A stretch of DNA of 60,607 nt, taken from assembly GCA_019639215.1 (NCBI GenBank), contig JAHBSH010000004.1:1-60607 (forward strand), read 5' to 3'. The notes under the pieces are model-generated. The model was not told the origin of the DNA, made no database searches, and saw only the letters and a program-made list of their open reading frames with translations. This document shows, one piece after another, positions 8,121 to 15,742 of the stretch (positions are counted from its first letter, which is position 1; the number at the start of each line of letters is the position of its first letter). Origin of the DNA: Acidobacteriota bacterium. Lineage in GTDB: Bacteria > Acidobacteriota > Blastocatellia > Pyrinomonadales > Pyrinomonadaceae. A program made the position numbers and the translations under genes.

Positions 8121-8531
8121 ATGCCAAATGAACAGTTCTTACATTCTGAGTTAACGGAAAAGATCATAGGGACTTTTTACGAGGTGTATAATGAACTCGG
8201 CCATGGATTTCTTGAATCTGTTTATGAGAATTCTTTGGCTATTGCATTAAGAGAAAAAGGCTTTGACGTGCAGCAGCAAGTTGCCGTTCCGGTATGGTTT
8301 CATGGACAAAGGGTTGGGGATTTTTATGCAGACATCGTGGTTAATGATCTGATCATTCTGGAACTCAAAGCTGCAAGAGCTTTTGACCACGCTCATATTG
8401 CTCAGCTGCTTAATTATCTAAGGGCCACAGAAATCGAAGTCGGATTGCTACTAAATTTTGGGCCAAAGCCTGAATTTAAAAGGCAGGCATTTAGTAATTC
8501 AAGGAAGAAATTAGCCGCTGATCTGCGCTGA
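8121..8531 (+). CDS. GxxExxY protein (PD-(D/E)XK nuclease-like)
   Basis: A 136-aa protein with the family motif G-F-L-E-S-V-Y. It also has residues expected of a PD-(D/E)XK nuclease fold: D in VGDFYADIVV, then ILELKA (E-x-K). Family members are abundant in Acidobacteriota, Verrucomicrobia and Planctomycetes, and their role is unknown. The ATG at 8121 is preferred, since an earlier in-frame start overlaps the propeller gene. The last codons and the stop (8529-8531) lie inside the first arm of a palindromic repeat doublet, so the C-terminal AADLR tail is repeat-encoded. Confidence 0.85.
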   Translation: MPNEQFLHSELTEKIIGTFYEVYNELGHGFLESVYENSLAIALREKGFDVQQQVAVPVWFHGQRVGDFYADIVVNDLIILELKAARAFDHAHIAQLLNYLRATEIEVGLLLNFGPKPEFKRQAFSNSRKKLAADLR

Positions 8532-8657
8532 TGACGCAGATCAGAACATTTTGATAAAAATACCTTCTGGAGATAGAAAATATTTGCGATTACATGGACG
8601 TAGAAAATATGCCTTGGTTATATCTCCGTCACCGGCGTTTATTTCCGGCTGAAATTG
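8513..8657. repeat. REPIN-like inverted doublet 1
   Basis: Arm A (8513-8548) holds a perfect 10-bp stem, CTGATCTGCG / CGCAGATCAG, with a 7-nt loop. Arm B (about 8622-8657) is the same roughly 35-nt repeat in the opposite orientation and more diverged (CGTCACCGGCGTTTATTTCC). The arms are separated by about 73 nt. Arm A overlaps the end of the GxxExxY gene. Confidence 0.75.
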
Positions 8658-8663
8658 CTATAT

Positions 8664-8802
8664 GGCCGCTGATCTGCGCAGATGACGCAGATAAAACCTT
8701 ATATTTAGGTTTCGGAATGACGAGTTCAACCGACATTTTCAAAACCGATGAAATCAAAAAATAAATTTCTGATCTGCGTCATCCGCGTTTATCTGCGGCT
8801 AA
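8664..8802. repeat. REPIN-like inverted doublet 2
   Basis: Arm A (8664-8692; ATCTGCG, 7-nt loop, CGCAGAT) and arm B (8767-8802; reverse orientation, CGTCATCCGCGTTTATCTGC) are separated by about 74 nt, almost the same spacing as doublet 1. Arm B ends 9 nt before the preA start codon. With doublet 1 it fills the 280-bp gap between the GxxExxY gene and preA; nothing else is seen there. Confidence 0.75.
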
Positions 8803-8811
8803 AATTTTCTT

Positions 8812-10053
8812 ATGGCTGATCTGAGTATAAATTTTGCAGGGATAAGGTCGCCGAATCCGTTTTGGCTGGCGAGTGCTCCGCCGACCAATTTGGGTTCGAT
8901 GGTGGAGCGTGCTTTTGATGCGGGTTGGGGCGGAGCTGTTTGGAAAACGATAGGTGCTCCGGCGGTGAATGTTTCATCAAGGCTGGCTTCGATAGATAAC
9001 GGTGCGATGCGGTTGGCAGGGCTGAACAACATCGAGCTTATCAGCGACCGTTCTGTTGAGGTAAACCTGAAAGAGATCTACGCCTGCAAAAAGAAATATC
9101 CCGATAATGCGGTGATAGTGTCATTGATGGTCGAATCGAACCGCGAGGCGTGGCACGACATCGTAAAGCGAACGCAGGACACAGGTGCTGACGGCCTTGA
9201 GCTGAATTTCGGCTGTCCGCACGGCATGAGCGAACGCGGAATGGGTTCGGCGATGGGACAGGTTCCCGAATACACCTGTATGGTGACGGAATGGGTGATG
9301 GAAGCCGCCGAAATTCCCGTTATCGTCAAACTGACGCCAAACGTGACGGACATCATCCCGCCGGCGATGGCGGCGTTTCGCGGCGGCACGAATGCCATCT
9401 CTCTAATCAACACTATCAATTCACTCATGGGCGTGGATATCGACACATTCGTTCCGTACCCGAATGTAAACGGCAAAGCTGCACATGGCGGTTACTGCGG
9501 CCCTGCGGTCAAACCCATCGCTCTGAACATGGTCGCGGAGATCGCCCGTAATGAAACCATCAACGTCCCGATAAGCGGCATCGGCGGCATCTCAACATGG
9601 CGTGACGCGGTCGAATTCATGCTTCTCGGCGCGGGTAGCGTTCAGGTCTGCACCGCCGTGATGCACTACGGCTATCGCATCGTTGAGGACATGATCGACG
9701 GGCTGAATAATTACCTTGACGAAAAAGGTTTTGCATCGGTTAATGACATCATCGGCCTGTCGGTTCCGCGTGTAGTTGACTGGAGTGATCTTGACCTTAA
9801 CTACAAGGTCGTCGCCAATGTCAACGAAGAAAAATGCGTCCAGTGTAATCTGTGTTACGTTGCCTGTGAGGACGGAGCACATCAGAGCTTTGAGTTTGTC
9901 GAATCGAACGGCAAACGCTATCCGCGTGTTATCGAAGAAGAATGCGTCGGGTGTAATCTGTGTTCGCTCATTTGCCCTTCGCCCGGAGCGATAACAATGC
10001 AGCGGCGTGACGACGGCACATCTCCTGAAACATGGCGTGAGAGAACGTCATAA
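8812..10053 (+). CDS. preA: NAD-dependent dihydropyrimidine dehydrogenase subunit PreA
   Basis: A 413-aa protein. Residues 1-320 form the FMN-binding TIM barrel of the dihydroorotate dehydrogenase family, with the active-site loop CPHGMSERGMG (C135 and H137 match the catalytic cysteine and histidine of mammalian dihydropyrimidine dehydrogenase). The C-terminus is a two-cluster ferredoxin domain: C342, C345, C348, C352 and C378, C381, C384, C388. It reduces uracil/thymine with electrons from PreT. The ATG at 8812 matches the family N-terminus, but no Shine-Dalgarno sequence precedes it; instead a palindromic repeat arm ends 9 nt upstream. It is separated from preT by foreign-looking genes, so it may have a new promoter. 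Confidence 0.9.
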   Translation: MADLSINFAGIRSPNPFWLASAPPTNLGSMVERAFDAGWGGAVWKTIGAPAVNVSSRLASIDNGAMRLAGLNNIELISDRSVEVNLKEIYACKKKYPDNAVIVSLMVESNREAWHDIVKRTQDTGADGLELNFGCPHGMSERGMGSAMGQVPEYTCMVTEWVMEAAEIPVIVKLTPNVTDIIPPAMAAFRGGTNAISLINTINSLMGVDIDTFVPYPNVNGKAAHGGYCGPAVKPIALNMVAEIARNETINVPISGIGGISTWRDAVEFMLLGAGSVQVCTAVMHYGYRIVEDMIDGLNNYLDEKGFASVNDIIGLSVPRVVDWSDLDLNYKVVANVNEEKCVQCNLCYVACEDGAHQSFEFVESNGKRYPRVIEEECVGCNLCSLICPSPGAITMQRRDDGTSPETWRERTS

Positions 10054-10107
10054 TAAGTTAAACTCGAATTACGTATTAGAAACACCCCGACGAAAGCCTG
10101 AACCGAT

Positions 10108-10188
10108 CTAACAGTTAATAGTCCTGCAGTTTACAGTTATTAGTTTTCTCAACTGACAACTAAAAACTGATCCACTATTAACTGTTAG
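10108..10188. repeat. 81-bp palindrome downstream of preA
   Basis: The outer arms CTAACAGTTAATAGT (10108-10122) and ACTATTAACTGTTAG (10174-10188) are a perfect 15-bp inverted repeat. The inside is also largely self-complementary and made of AACTG-like units. It lies between preA and the convergent redoxin gene. Confidence 0.75.
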
Positions 10189-10257
10189 AAACCAAAATAG
10201 ATCCGCCCGATCTGCTACATTTTGGACTTTGGGGTCTTCTAATGCTGAATCTGGATT

Positions 10258-10297
10258 AAAAAGGCATACGCTCTGATAACAGAACGAATGCCTTTTT
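10258..10297. terminator. Bidirectional terminator
   Basis: AAAAAGGCAT (10258-10267) and ATGCCTTTTT (10288-10297) form a perfect 10-bp stem with A- and T-runs on the two sides, between the convergent preA and redoxin genes. It should stop transcription from both strands. Confidence 0.8.
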
Positions 10298-10316
10298 GTA
10301 TTATCCGTTAAAAGAA

Positions 10317-10799
10317 TTACGCTACGGCGGCGGTTTTAACTTCAGCCGGAAACATCTTGTCCAAAGCGGTCTGCAGAACGGTGATGCCAAACTCTCCGGC
10401 GGCACGCGTTTTCAGCTTCCCTTCCGCATCAAAAAGAAAATATACCGGAACCCAACCCTGCTCGTTCTGAAAAGCGTCTTTCAGCTTGTGCAGGCTATCG
10501 ACCGCAGTTGGTTCTTTGATTGCGTTTGCCGTCATCGCTTCATTTACGGTGTCGAGGTCGGTGTCGGCCTCGTAACGCGGCATGTGTATAGCGATGGTCT
10601 TTAAGCCAAGCTCTCCGTACTTTGATTTGATCTCGTTCAGCTGCGGCATCTTATCCTTGCATATACCGCAGGAAACAGCCCAAAAATGAACCAGAACCGG
10701 CTGTCCTTTTGTGTCCTCTATCGTATCTTCAAGCGATCCGTTGAACCATGTCGTGGCTCCTTCGAATGACGGTATCGCATCTCCAATTCTCATCGGCAT
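10317..10799 (-). CDS. TlpA/ResA-like thiol-disulfide redoxin
   Basis: A 160-aa redoxin with the active site CGIC at residues 44-47 in the context HFWAVSCGICKDKMPQLNE. No signal peptide is evident, unlike most TlpA/ResA proteins, so it is probably cytoplasmic. It is the last gene of the group perR-like, peroxiredoxin, redoxin, 109 nt after the peroxiredoxin stop. It may be the electron donor that recycles the peroxiredoxin; this is inferred from position. A palindromic repeat doublet lies in the gap before its start. Confidence 0.8.
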   Translation of the reverse strand: MPMRIGDAIPSFEGATTWFNGSLEDTIEDTKGQPVLVHFWAVSCGICKDKMPQLNEIKSKYGELGLKTIAIHMPRYEADTDLDTVNEAMTANAIKEPTAVDSLHKLKDAFQNEQGWVPVYFLFDAEGKLKTRAAGEFGITVLQTALDKMFPAEVKTAAVA

Positions 10800-10826
10800 T
10801 GTTTTAGCACCTCAGATCAGTTTTTT

Positions 10827-10905
10827 TGCCGCTGATGATCGCGGATAACGCAGATAACTCTTCATTGGATCTATCCGCGTCATCCGCGCCTATCGGCGGT
10901 TAAAT
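10827..10905. repeat. REPIN-like inverted doublet 3
   Basis: Arm A (about 10827-10857; GCCGCTGATGATCGCGGATA) and arm B (about 10868-10905; the same repeat reversed, CCGCGTCATCCGCGCCTATC) belong to the family found at 8513-8802. The spacer is only about 10-20 nt here. The doublet lies between the peroxiredoxin stop and the redoxin start. Confidence 0.7.
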
Positions 10906-10908
10906 TGC

Positions 10909-11490
10909 CTATACCTTCAGATTCTCTTGTCCCGGTGTCCAGTCAGCCGCACACAGGCCGCCGGTCTGGAGTCCCTGCAGAACACGAAGCGTTTCATCGA
11001 CCGAGCGTCCGATGTTCAGATCGTGAACGACCGAATACTGCAGAACACCTTCAGGATTGATGACAAAAAGGCCGCGAAGAGCGATGTTCGCGTCTTCGAC
11101 AAGAATGTTGTATGCCTTGGCAAGCTTTCCGCCTACGTCCGAAGCCAGCGGATACTTCACGCCTTCGATACCGTTCTTGTCCTGCGGTGTTTTGAGCCAT
11201 GCTCGGTGCGAATGAACAGAGTCGGTAGAAATGCCAAGCACTTCGGCACCGACACCTTCAAACTCTTCCAGGCGATCTGAAAAATGGATCAGCTCTGTCG
11301 GACAAACAAATGTGAAATCCAACGGATAAAAGAGCAGAATAAGCCATTTGCCCTTGTAATCAGAGAGCTTTACGTTCTCTGCCAATGTATCTATGTTCTT
11401 GGTTGACGGCAGATCAAAATCCGGTGCGGCCTTGCCGACCTTTGCGATCGTTACCGCAGTTTCCAATGCTGTTGCAGTTGCTGTTGACAT
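10909..11490 (-). CDS. Typical 2-Cys peroxiredoxin (AhpC/Prx1 type)
   Basis: A 193-aa protein. The peroxidatic cysteine C63 lies in FTFVCPTELIHF and the resolving cysteine C180 in GGLCAADWTPG, so this is a typical 2-Cys enzyme that reduces hydrogen peroxide and organic peroxides. The length fits the family. An AAGGAG Shine-Dalgarno sequence precedes the ATG. It follows the perR-like gene by 105 nt with no clear terminator or PerR box between them, so it is probably transcribed from the perR promoter. This fits peroxide-induced expression. Confidence 0.92.
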   Translation of the reverse strand: MSTATATALETAVTIAKVGKAAPDFDLPSTKNIDTLAENVKLSDYKGKWLILLFYPLDFTFVCPTELIHFSDRLEEFEGVGAEVLGISTDSVHSHRAWLKTPQDKNGIEGVKYPLASDVGGKLAKAYNILVEDANIALRGLFVINPEGVLQYSVVHDLNIGRSVDETLRVLQGLQTGGLCAADWTPGQENLKV

Positions 11491-11595
11491 GTTTTATTTT
11501 TCTCCTTGTGCTTTTTTTCACAAAATCAAGCATAGAGGTTTGATCGTAATGTATGAATGCGTATCCAAAAACCTCGACGCTCTAATTAACCTGAC

Positions 11596-12000
11596 TTATG
11601 TTTTTGCGGCACAGACAATGCATTTGCCGCGAAGTGTGAATTCCAGTGATTCGGGTTTGAATTTGGACAAACGAGCTGCCTTTTTCATAAGCTCAGCCGG
11701 ATGCTCCATTTCAATATCTACCAGCTTGCCGCAACCCGTACAGATCGCGTGGTCATGGCGATGGGTCATGCGGTCAAAACGGCTGGCTCCATTGCCAAAC
11801 TGAACCTCGGCAATGTGTCCTGCATCTTTGAGAAAACGCAGGCTGTTATAAACCGTTGCAAAACTTATACTGGGCAGCAGGCCCTTGGCAGCAGCAAATA
11901 CTTCATTTGCCGTCAGGTGCTCTTCCGCATCGCGGATAACGCGCAGAACAACCTCTCGCTGTTTTGTTAATCCAAGATTTTCTATTACTGCTGTATTCAT
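11596..12000 (-). CDS. perR: Fur-family regulator, probably PerR
   Basis: A 134-aa Fur-family repressor. The winged-helix recognition region is SFATVYNSLRFL, the metal-site segment is HRHDHAIC, and the zinc is held by two CxxC pairs (CTGC and CIVC). It is grouped with a peroxiredoxin, and its own promoter carries a 15-bp box matching the PerR consensus (TTATAATNATTATAA) at all but one defined position. It should therefore sense peroxide and repress its own operon. Fur or Zur identity cannot be excluded from the protein alone; the box sequence and gene partners favour PerR. Confidence 0.85.
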   Translation of the reverse strand: MNTAVIENLGLTKQREVVLRVIRDAEEHLTANEVFAAAKGLLPSISFATVYNSLRFLKDAGHIAEVQFGNGASRFDRMTHRHDHAICTGCGKLVDIEMEHPAELMKKAARLSKFKPESLEFTLRGKCIVCAAKT

Positions 12001-12052
12001 CTGTCCGGCTCGGCGGCATCGAGTATTGCATAGATTCGCCGATGAGTTACAT

Positions 12053-12083
12053 TTATAATAATTCTAACTTTCAAGATAGTCAA
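12053..12083 (-). promoter_or_regulatory. perR operon promoter with PerR box
   Basis: On the minus strand: TTGACT (-35, 12078-12083), a 17-bp spacer and TATTAT (-10, 12055-12060). The box TTATAATAATTCTAA (12053-12067 on the plus strand) covers the -10 and part of the spacer, so a bound repressor would block RNA polymerase. It lies about 55 nt before the perR start. Confidence 0.8.
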
Positions 12084-12186
12084 GCGACATAGGAAAGCAA
12101 TATGCTCTGATCGTCTCTGAAAGCCGTGAAGAACTTGTTTTAGAACGGTTAGAAATTACCTGTAAGGCAGATGAATTATCAGGACC

Positions 12187-12390
12187 CCTTTGAAAAACCA
12201 TGCCGGAGCTGTGCTATCGCGCATCGCGGTCGGTGCTATGCCCGACCGTCACCCTGGATAAATCTCATTTGAGGCTGCGCCTCCGCTCCTTTCGAGGCAC
12301 AGCCTCTGTAAAATAATGGAGAAATTTACGGTCGGGCATAGCACCGACCGCAGTGCAATACGGCATAGCCGAGACCCGGCTTTTCAAAGG
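12187..12390. repeat. 204-bp nested palindromic element (MITE-like)
   Basis: The termini CCTTTGAAAA (12187-12196) and TTTTCAAAGG (12381-12390) are inverted repeats. Exactly 29 nt inside each lies a perfect 24-bp inverted arm (12226-12249 and 12328-12351; core CGGTCGGTGCTATGCCCG). The centre has two small palindromes, GAGGCTGCGCCTC (12271-12283) and GAGGCACAGCCTC (12294-12306), that also pair with each other except at one base. No gene lies inside. It occupies most of the gap between the perR promoter and the next gene. Confidence 0.8.
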
Positions 12391-12476
12391 CCTCTACCTA
12401 CTTTTTTACCTTAGATTCGATTCGTATCTTTTCTGAAACTCTGGATCGAGATGATAGAGGAAGAAAGAAGTAGCAT

Positions 12477-13136
12477 CTATGGCTGCGGATTCTCTGCTCC
12501 CGGCGGGATGCGATAGATCTTTGTGAGGTATTCATGCCCTTCTAAGATCTGAGTGACGAAAGTAATTGACGCCTTGTCCATTCCGCCTTCGTTGACCAAT
12601 AGCTCCCCGTTACGACGTATCTTTTCGTCGATATCAGCCCGTGATGTTCCGGCAGGAAAATACTCGATGATGTAAAGCTGGTTTGTGGGGTAGTTCTTTT
12701 GTTCCCCTGCAGCGAGCAAAAAGCGTTCACTATCAATGAAATTTAGTTCGGCAGAAAATTCACTGATCAGGACAGGCTCAGTAGGAACACAGTACATCGC
12801 CGAATCAGACGCTGCATTCGGACAGAATGCGGGTAAACCCTCAACCTCAACCGTCGCAGTAATCGTCAAACCTGTCGAATCCTCGCGCAGTTCAACCAGT
12901 ATCCGTTGTGTACCCTGTCCTTCAATGATGTTTCCGGACGAAACTGTCCATGTATATTTAATGTCTTTTGAAACAGTTCCTTTTATACTAGCTGTGAACG
13001 ATATCGGGTCGCCTGGCGCAATAACACCTGCCGGGCCTGTAACCGAAATCTCGGGACAGCCATCAGGAATAGCCTGACCGAACAATTGCCCGGAAAAAAG
13101 AATTACTGTGATAGTAAGAAACAGTAATCGCTGCAT
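12477..13136 (-). CDS. Secreted PKD-like domain protein
   Basis: A 219-aa protein with a signal peptide (MQRLLFLTITVILFSG, then QLFGQA). Residues 25-105 look like a PKD/Ig-type beta-sandwich (PGDPISFTASI, KYTWTVSSGNII, then ITATVEVEG). Four cysteines in the mature part (GCPEI, FCPNA, YCVPT region) may form disulfides. The C-terminal 90 residues form a second region of unknown fold. Proteins of this make-up are common in Blastocatellia; the function is unknown. It stands alone downstream of the GH9 gene on the same strand. Confidence 0.7.
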   Translation of the reverse strand: MQRLLFLTITVILFSGQLFGQAIPDGCPEISVTGPAGVIAPGDPISFTASIKGTVSKDIKYTWTVSSGNIIEGQGTQRILVELREDSTGLTITATVEVEGLPAFCPNAASDSAMYCVPTEPVLISEFSAELNFIDSERFLLAAGEQKNYPTNQLYIIEYFPAGTSRADIDEKIRRNGELLVNEGGMDKASITFVTQILEGHEYLTKIYRIPPGAENPQP

Positions 13137-13180
13137 GTTCAGAAATATAGCCCGAAAATCTCTTTACGCCAACACTTTTT

Positions 13181-15742
13181 TTACTTCAACAGTTCGTCTA
13201 TCCGCACGGGTTCGTAGCCTTTTTCCTTGAGCCAGGTTATGAGTTCGTCGATGCGGTTGTGGAACGGATCGGGGCGTTTAGGGCCGGCGCCGATGTGCGT
13301 CAGCAGAATGAATCCGTTCAGGCCGTGCGGATCTTTCGCCTCGTATTCTTTTATCCGCGAGATCAACTCTTCGCTGGTGCGATAGTTCTTGTCCTCAGGA
13401 GTTGTGTAATCGGCGTTAGAGCTTGTCCCCGGCGTGAAATTCACGATCTTGTAGCCCATCGCTTCTGTCCAATCGCTTATCTCTTGGTTGTACCACTCGT
13501 ATGGCGGCATAAAGAAAGGCACCTTACGGCGGTCGATGCCAAACGGGCGCATCGCGACCAGATTGTCGTTCAGATCCTTTTCAAACTCTGGCCTTGTGAC
13601 AAGTGTTTTATCGCGGTTTTCCCAATCGGCGTAAAGGAGATGGGCGTCAGAATGTGCGCCAAGATAATGGCCGTCCTTAACAAGACGTTCGATGATCTGG
13701 CGATTGGCCCGCGTTCTATAAAAACGTCCGGTAAGAAAGAAAGAAGCTTTTATTTCGTGTTTCTGAAGAGCATCTGCGATGACGGTTCCGCCTTCGGCAT
13801 ATTCATCGCCGGTAAAGACCAGCGTTATCTTTTTGGATGCCGTGTCGCCGCGAGTGATGCCGCCATGGACATAGGTAAAGCGTTTATCACCAACGGCAGA
13901 TACTGCCCGCTTAGGCGTGCGTTTCTGACTATACAGAGCCATTACAAGAATGGCGTCTGCCGTTCCGTCCATTGTCGGTTCGTTGGTCGCGTAATCGCCG
14001 ACATCATCATGATAAAGAACGTCACGCGGCTGGAATATCGCAAATTCGTCCTGCTGTGTCAGATGCAGGCCGATCAAGCCCTTGTGAGTTGTCGCGGCTA
14101 TCGGGCCATCGACCAAACCGCCGCGAACCTGCACCTTTAACAGCTGTGTTGTCGGCAGATGCGTGTCCTCAGGATATTCGCCGCCTTCGGGCAGGCCTTC
14201 GAACATCGACGTTCCCCACGGATTGCGCCCAAAAAGCCAGTCGCGATGTTCGATCGCATATTTTTGAAATTGCTTGTCACCGGTCATCAGTTCGTATAAA
14301 TGAACCTGTGTGATAAAAGCAACGACCAGATTATTCGAGCACCAAATAAACGGCACACCGATGCCGTAGGTATTTGTCTTCGCACGTTCGACTATCTTTT
14401 CTATGCCGCTGCGATAATATCCGGCAAGTTCGGCTTTTGTCTTTTGGTCAACGTGAGGATACAAAGCAAAATGGCCGACATTTGTGAACGGATACATTTG
14501 ATAATGCCGCGACATCTGTTCGCCCATGTTATCGTCAGGATATTCCATCCATGAGGTCGTACCGGCGATCTTGGCATAGCGGACAGCATCGTTCAGAAAG
14601 CTTTTGTCCTTTGTCGCCTTAAAAAGTTCGGCTGCTCCGTATTCCATATCGTCGGCCCAAGTGTCTTCGTTATATCGATACGGCGCACCAAAAGAGTTTC
14701 CCTGCTGAAAGCCTTCCTGCTTTTTGCCCATTGCATACAGCGTCTTTGCCGCACGCAGGCATTTTTCAGCAAACTCGACATCCTTCAGGTCGTCTTTCCA
14801 GATGCGGTATGCCATCGCCATTGCGGCGGCCGAACGCCCGGCGATATTTGCAACACCGGTCGAACGGCTTTGCCATTGGCTCAAACCCTGCGGCTTTCCA
14901 TTGGCAAAATATGCAGGCCGATAGCTGTTCTGTCCCCATCCGTAATCGGCATTATCGTTGTTCGGCATCTTGAAGCCACGATGGTCGCGGTCATCGGCAA
15001 CCTGATGAATAAGAACATCCGCGCGGAAATGCAGCTTGTGTATCCAATCAAGCCCCCACTTCGCTTCGTCCAAGATGTCAGGAATGCCGTTCGGCCTGCC
15101 TTCACGGCCAAGGGCATCTGTAAAGTCGCCAAACTTCCCTTTCTGAAGCTCATAGGCAAGCATCATCCTTGCGGTAGCATTGCTGGCGGTTATCAGATAT
15201 TTGAGCTGGTCGCCTGCATCGTGCCAACCGCCGCTTGCATCGACCCAGGTCTCATCAGGAAACGGCCCATAGAACGAGCGCCCGTCGTTTCGATGACATG
15301 CCATATCGAGGAACGGATTGAACCCGCACCGCTGCTGCCGCATAAAGAAAAGCAGGTCTTCATGATATCCGGGATAGCTGCCGATGGTGAATTCACGCGA
15401 AACCGCATCGGTTGCGTCGAGCTTTACCACATACCTTCCCGGAGTTCGCAGGTCGCTGAATTCGAGCCGAAAATAGTACTTGAAATTTTCGCCAAATGAT
15501 CCCACCGTGGCGGCGTTCACTTCCTTCTCTTTTATCACGGCCTTTCCGGTTGCGGCATCGACGACGGAGAAGGTCCCTTCGATGGCATTGTTGCCGAATG
15601 CAATTGCCGTCTTCGCATCGTCCGGGAGATATCCTGCCTGATTGATACGGATATGAGCATCTTGTCCCAAACAGATCGCAGAAAACAACAGGGTCAGGGA
15701 TGCGGCATAAATGAGCAATGCTGTTTTTTCATGAATGATCAT
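13181..15742 (-). CDS. GH9 glycoside hydrolase fused to polysaccharide deacetylase
   Basis: An 853-aa secreted enzyme with a signal peptide at 1-26. Residues 29-120 form the cellulase N-terminal Ig-like domain (IRINQAGYLPDDAKTA). The GH9 catalytic domain follows, with the GGWHDAGD motif at 171-178 (D175 and D178 hold the nucleophilic water) and a C-terminal YATNEPTMDGTA segment that should hold the acid glutamate. From about 637 to 853 there is a NodB-like deacetylase domain with H697-x3-H701 (HSDAH) and a divergent motif 1, FTGDE, in place of the usual TFDDG. It should cut beta-glucans and possibly remove acyl groups. Its start overlaps the stop of the upstream kinase-like gene by 4 nt. Confidence 0.88.
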   Translation of the reverse strand: MIIHEKTALLIYAASLTLLFSAICLGQDAHIRINQAGYLPDDAKTAIAFGNNAIEGTFSVVDAATGKAVIKEKEVNAATVGSFGENFKYYFRLEFSDLRTPGRYVVKLDATDAVSREFTIGSYPGYHEDLLFFMRQQRCGFNPFLDMACHRNDGRSFYGPFPDETWVDASGGWHDAGDQLKYLITASNATARMMLAYELQKGKFGDFTDALGREGRPNGIPDILDEAKWGLDWIHKLHFRADVLIHQVADDRDHRGFKMPNNDNADYGWGQNSYRPAYFANGKPQGLSQWQSRSTGVANIAGRSAAAMAMAYRIWKDDLKDVEFAEKCLRAAKTLYAMGKKQEGFQQGNSFGAPYRYNEDTWADDMEYGAAELFKATKDKSFLNDAVRYAKIAGTTSWMEYPDDNMGEQMSRHYQMYPFTNVGHFALYPHVDQKTKAELAGYYRSGIEKIVERAKTNTYGIGVPFIWCSNNLVVAFITQVHLYELMTGDKQFQKYAIEHRDWLFGRNPWGTSMFEGLPEGGEYPEDTHLPTTQLLKVQVRGGLVDGPIAATTHKGLIGLHLTQQDEFAIFQPRDVLYHDDVGDYATNEPTMDGTADAILVMALYSQKRTPKRAVSAVGDKRFTYVHGGITRGDTASKKITLVFTGDEYAEGGTVIADALQKHEIKASFFLTGRFYRTRANRQIIERLVKDGHYLGAHSDAHLLYADWENRDKTLVTRPEFEKDLNDNLVAMRPFGIDRRKVPFFMPPYEWYNQEISDWTEAMGYKIVNFTPGTSSNADYTTPEDKNYRTSEELISRIKEYEAKDPHGLNGFILLTHIGAGPKRPDPFHNRIDELITWLKEKGYEPVRIDELLK

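Noticed and set aside
8513..8802. Terminal inverted repeats of a transposon around 8513-8802
   Set aside because: The four arms make two doublets with equal spacers and no transposase inside, which fits REPIN-like pairs better than one transposon.
11491..11595. Separate PerR box before the peroxiredoxin gene
   Set aside because: No 7-1-7 palindrome was found in this gap; expression from the perR promoter is assumed.
13259..14140. 293-aa open frame opposite the GH9 fusion gene
   Set aside because: It is antisense to a clear enzyme gene and shows no domain or start signal.
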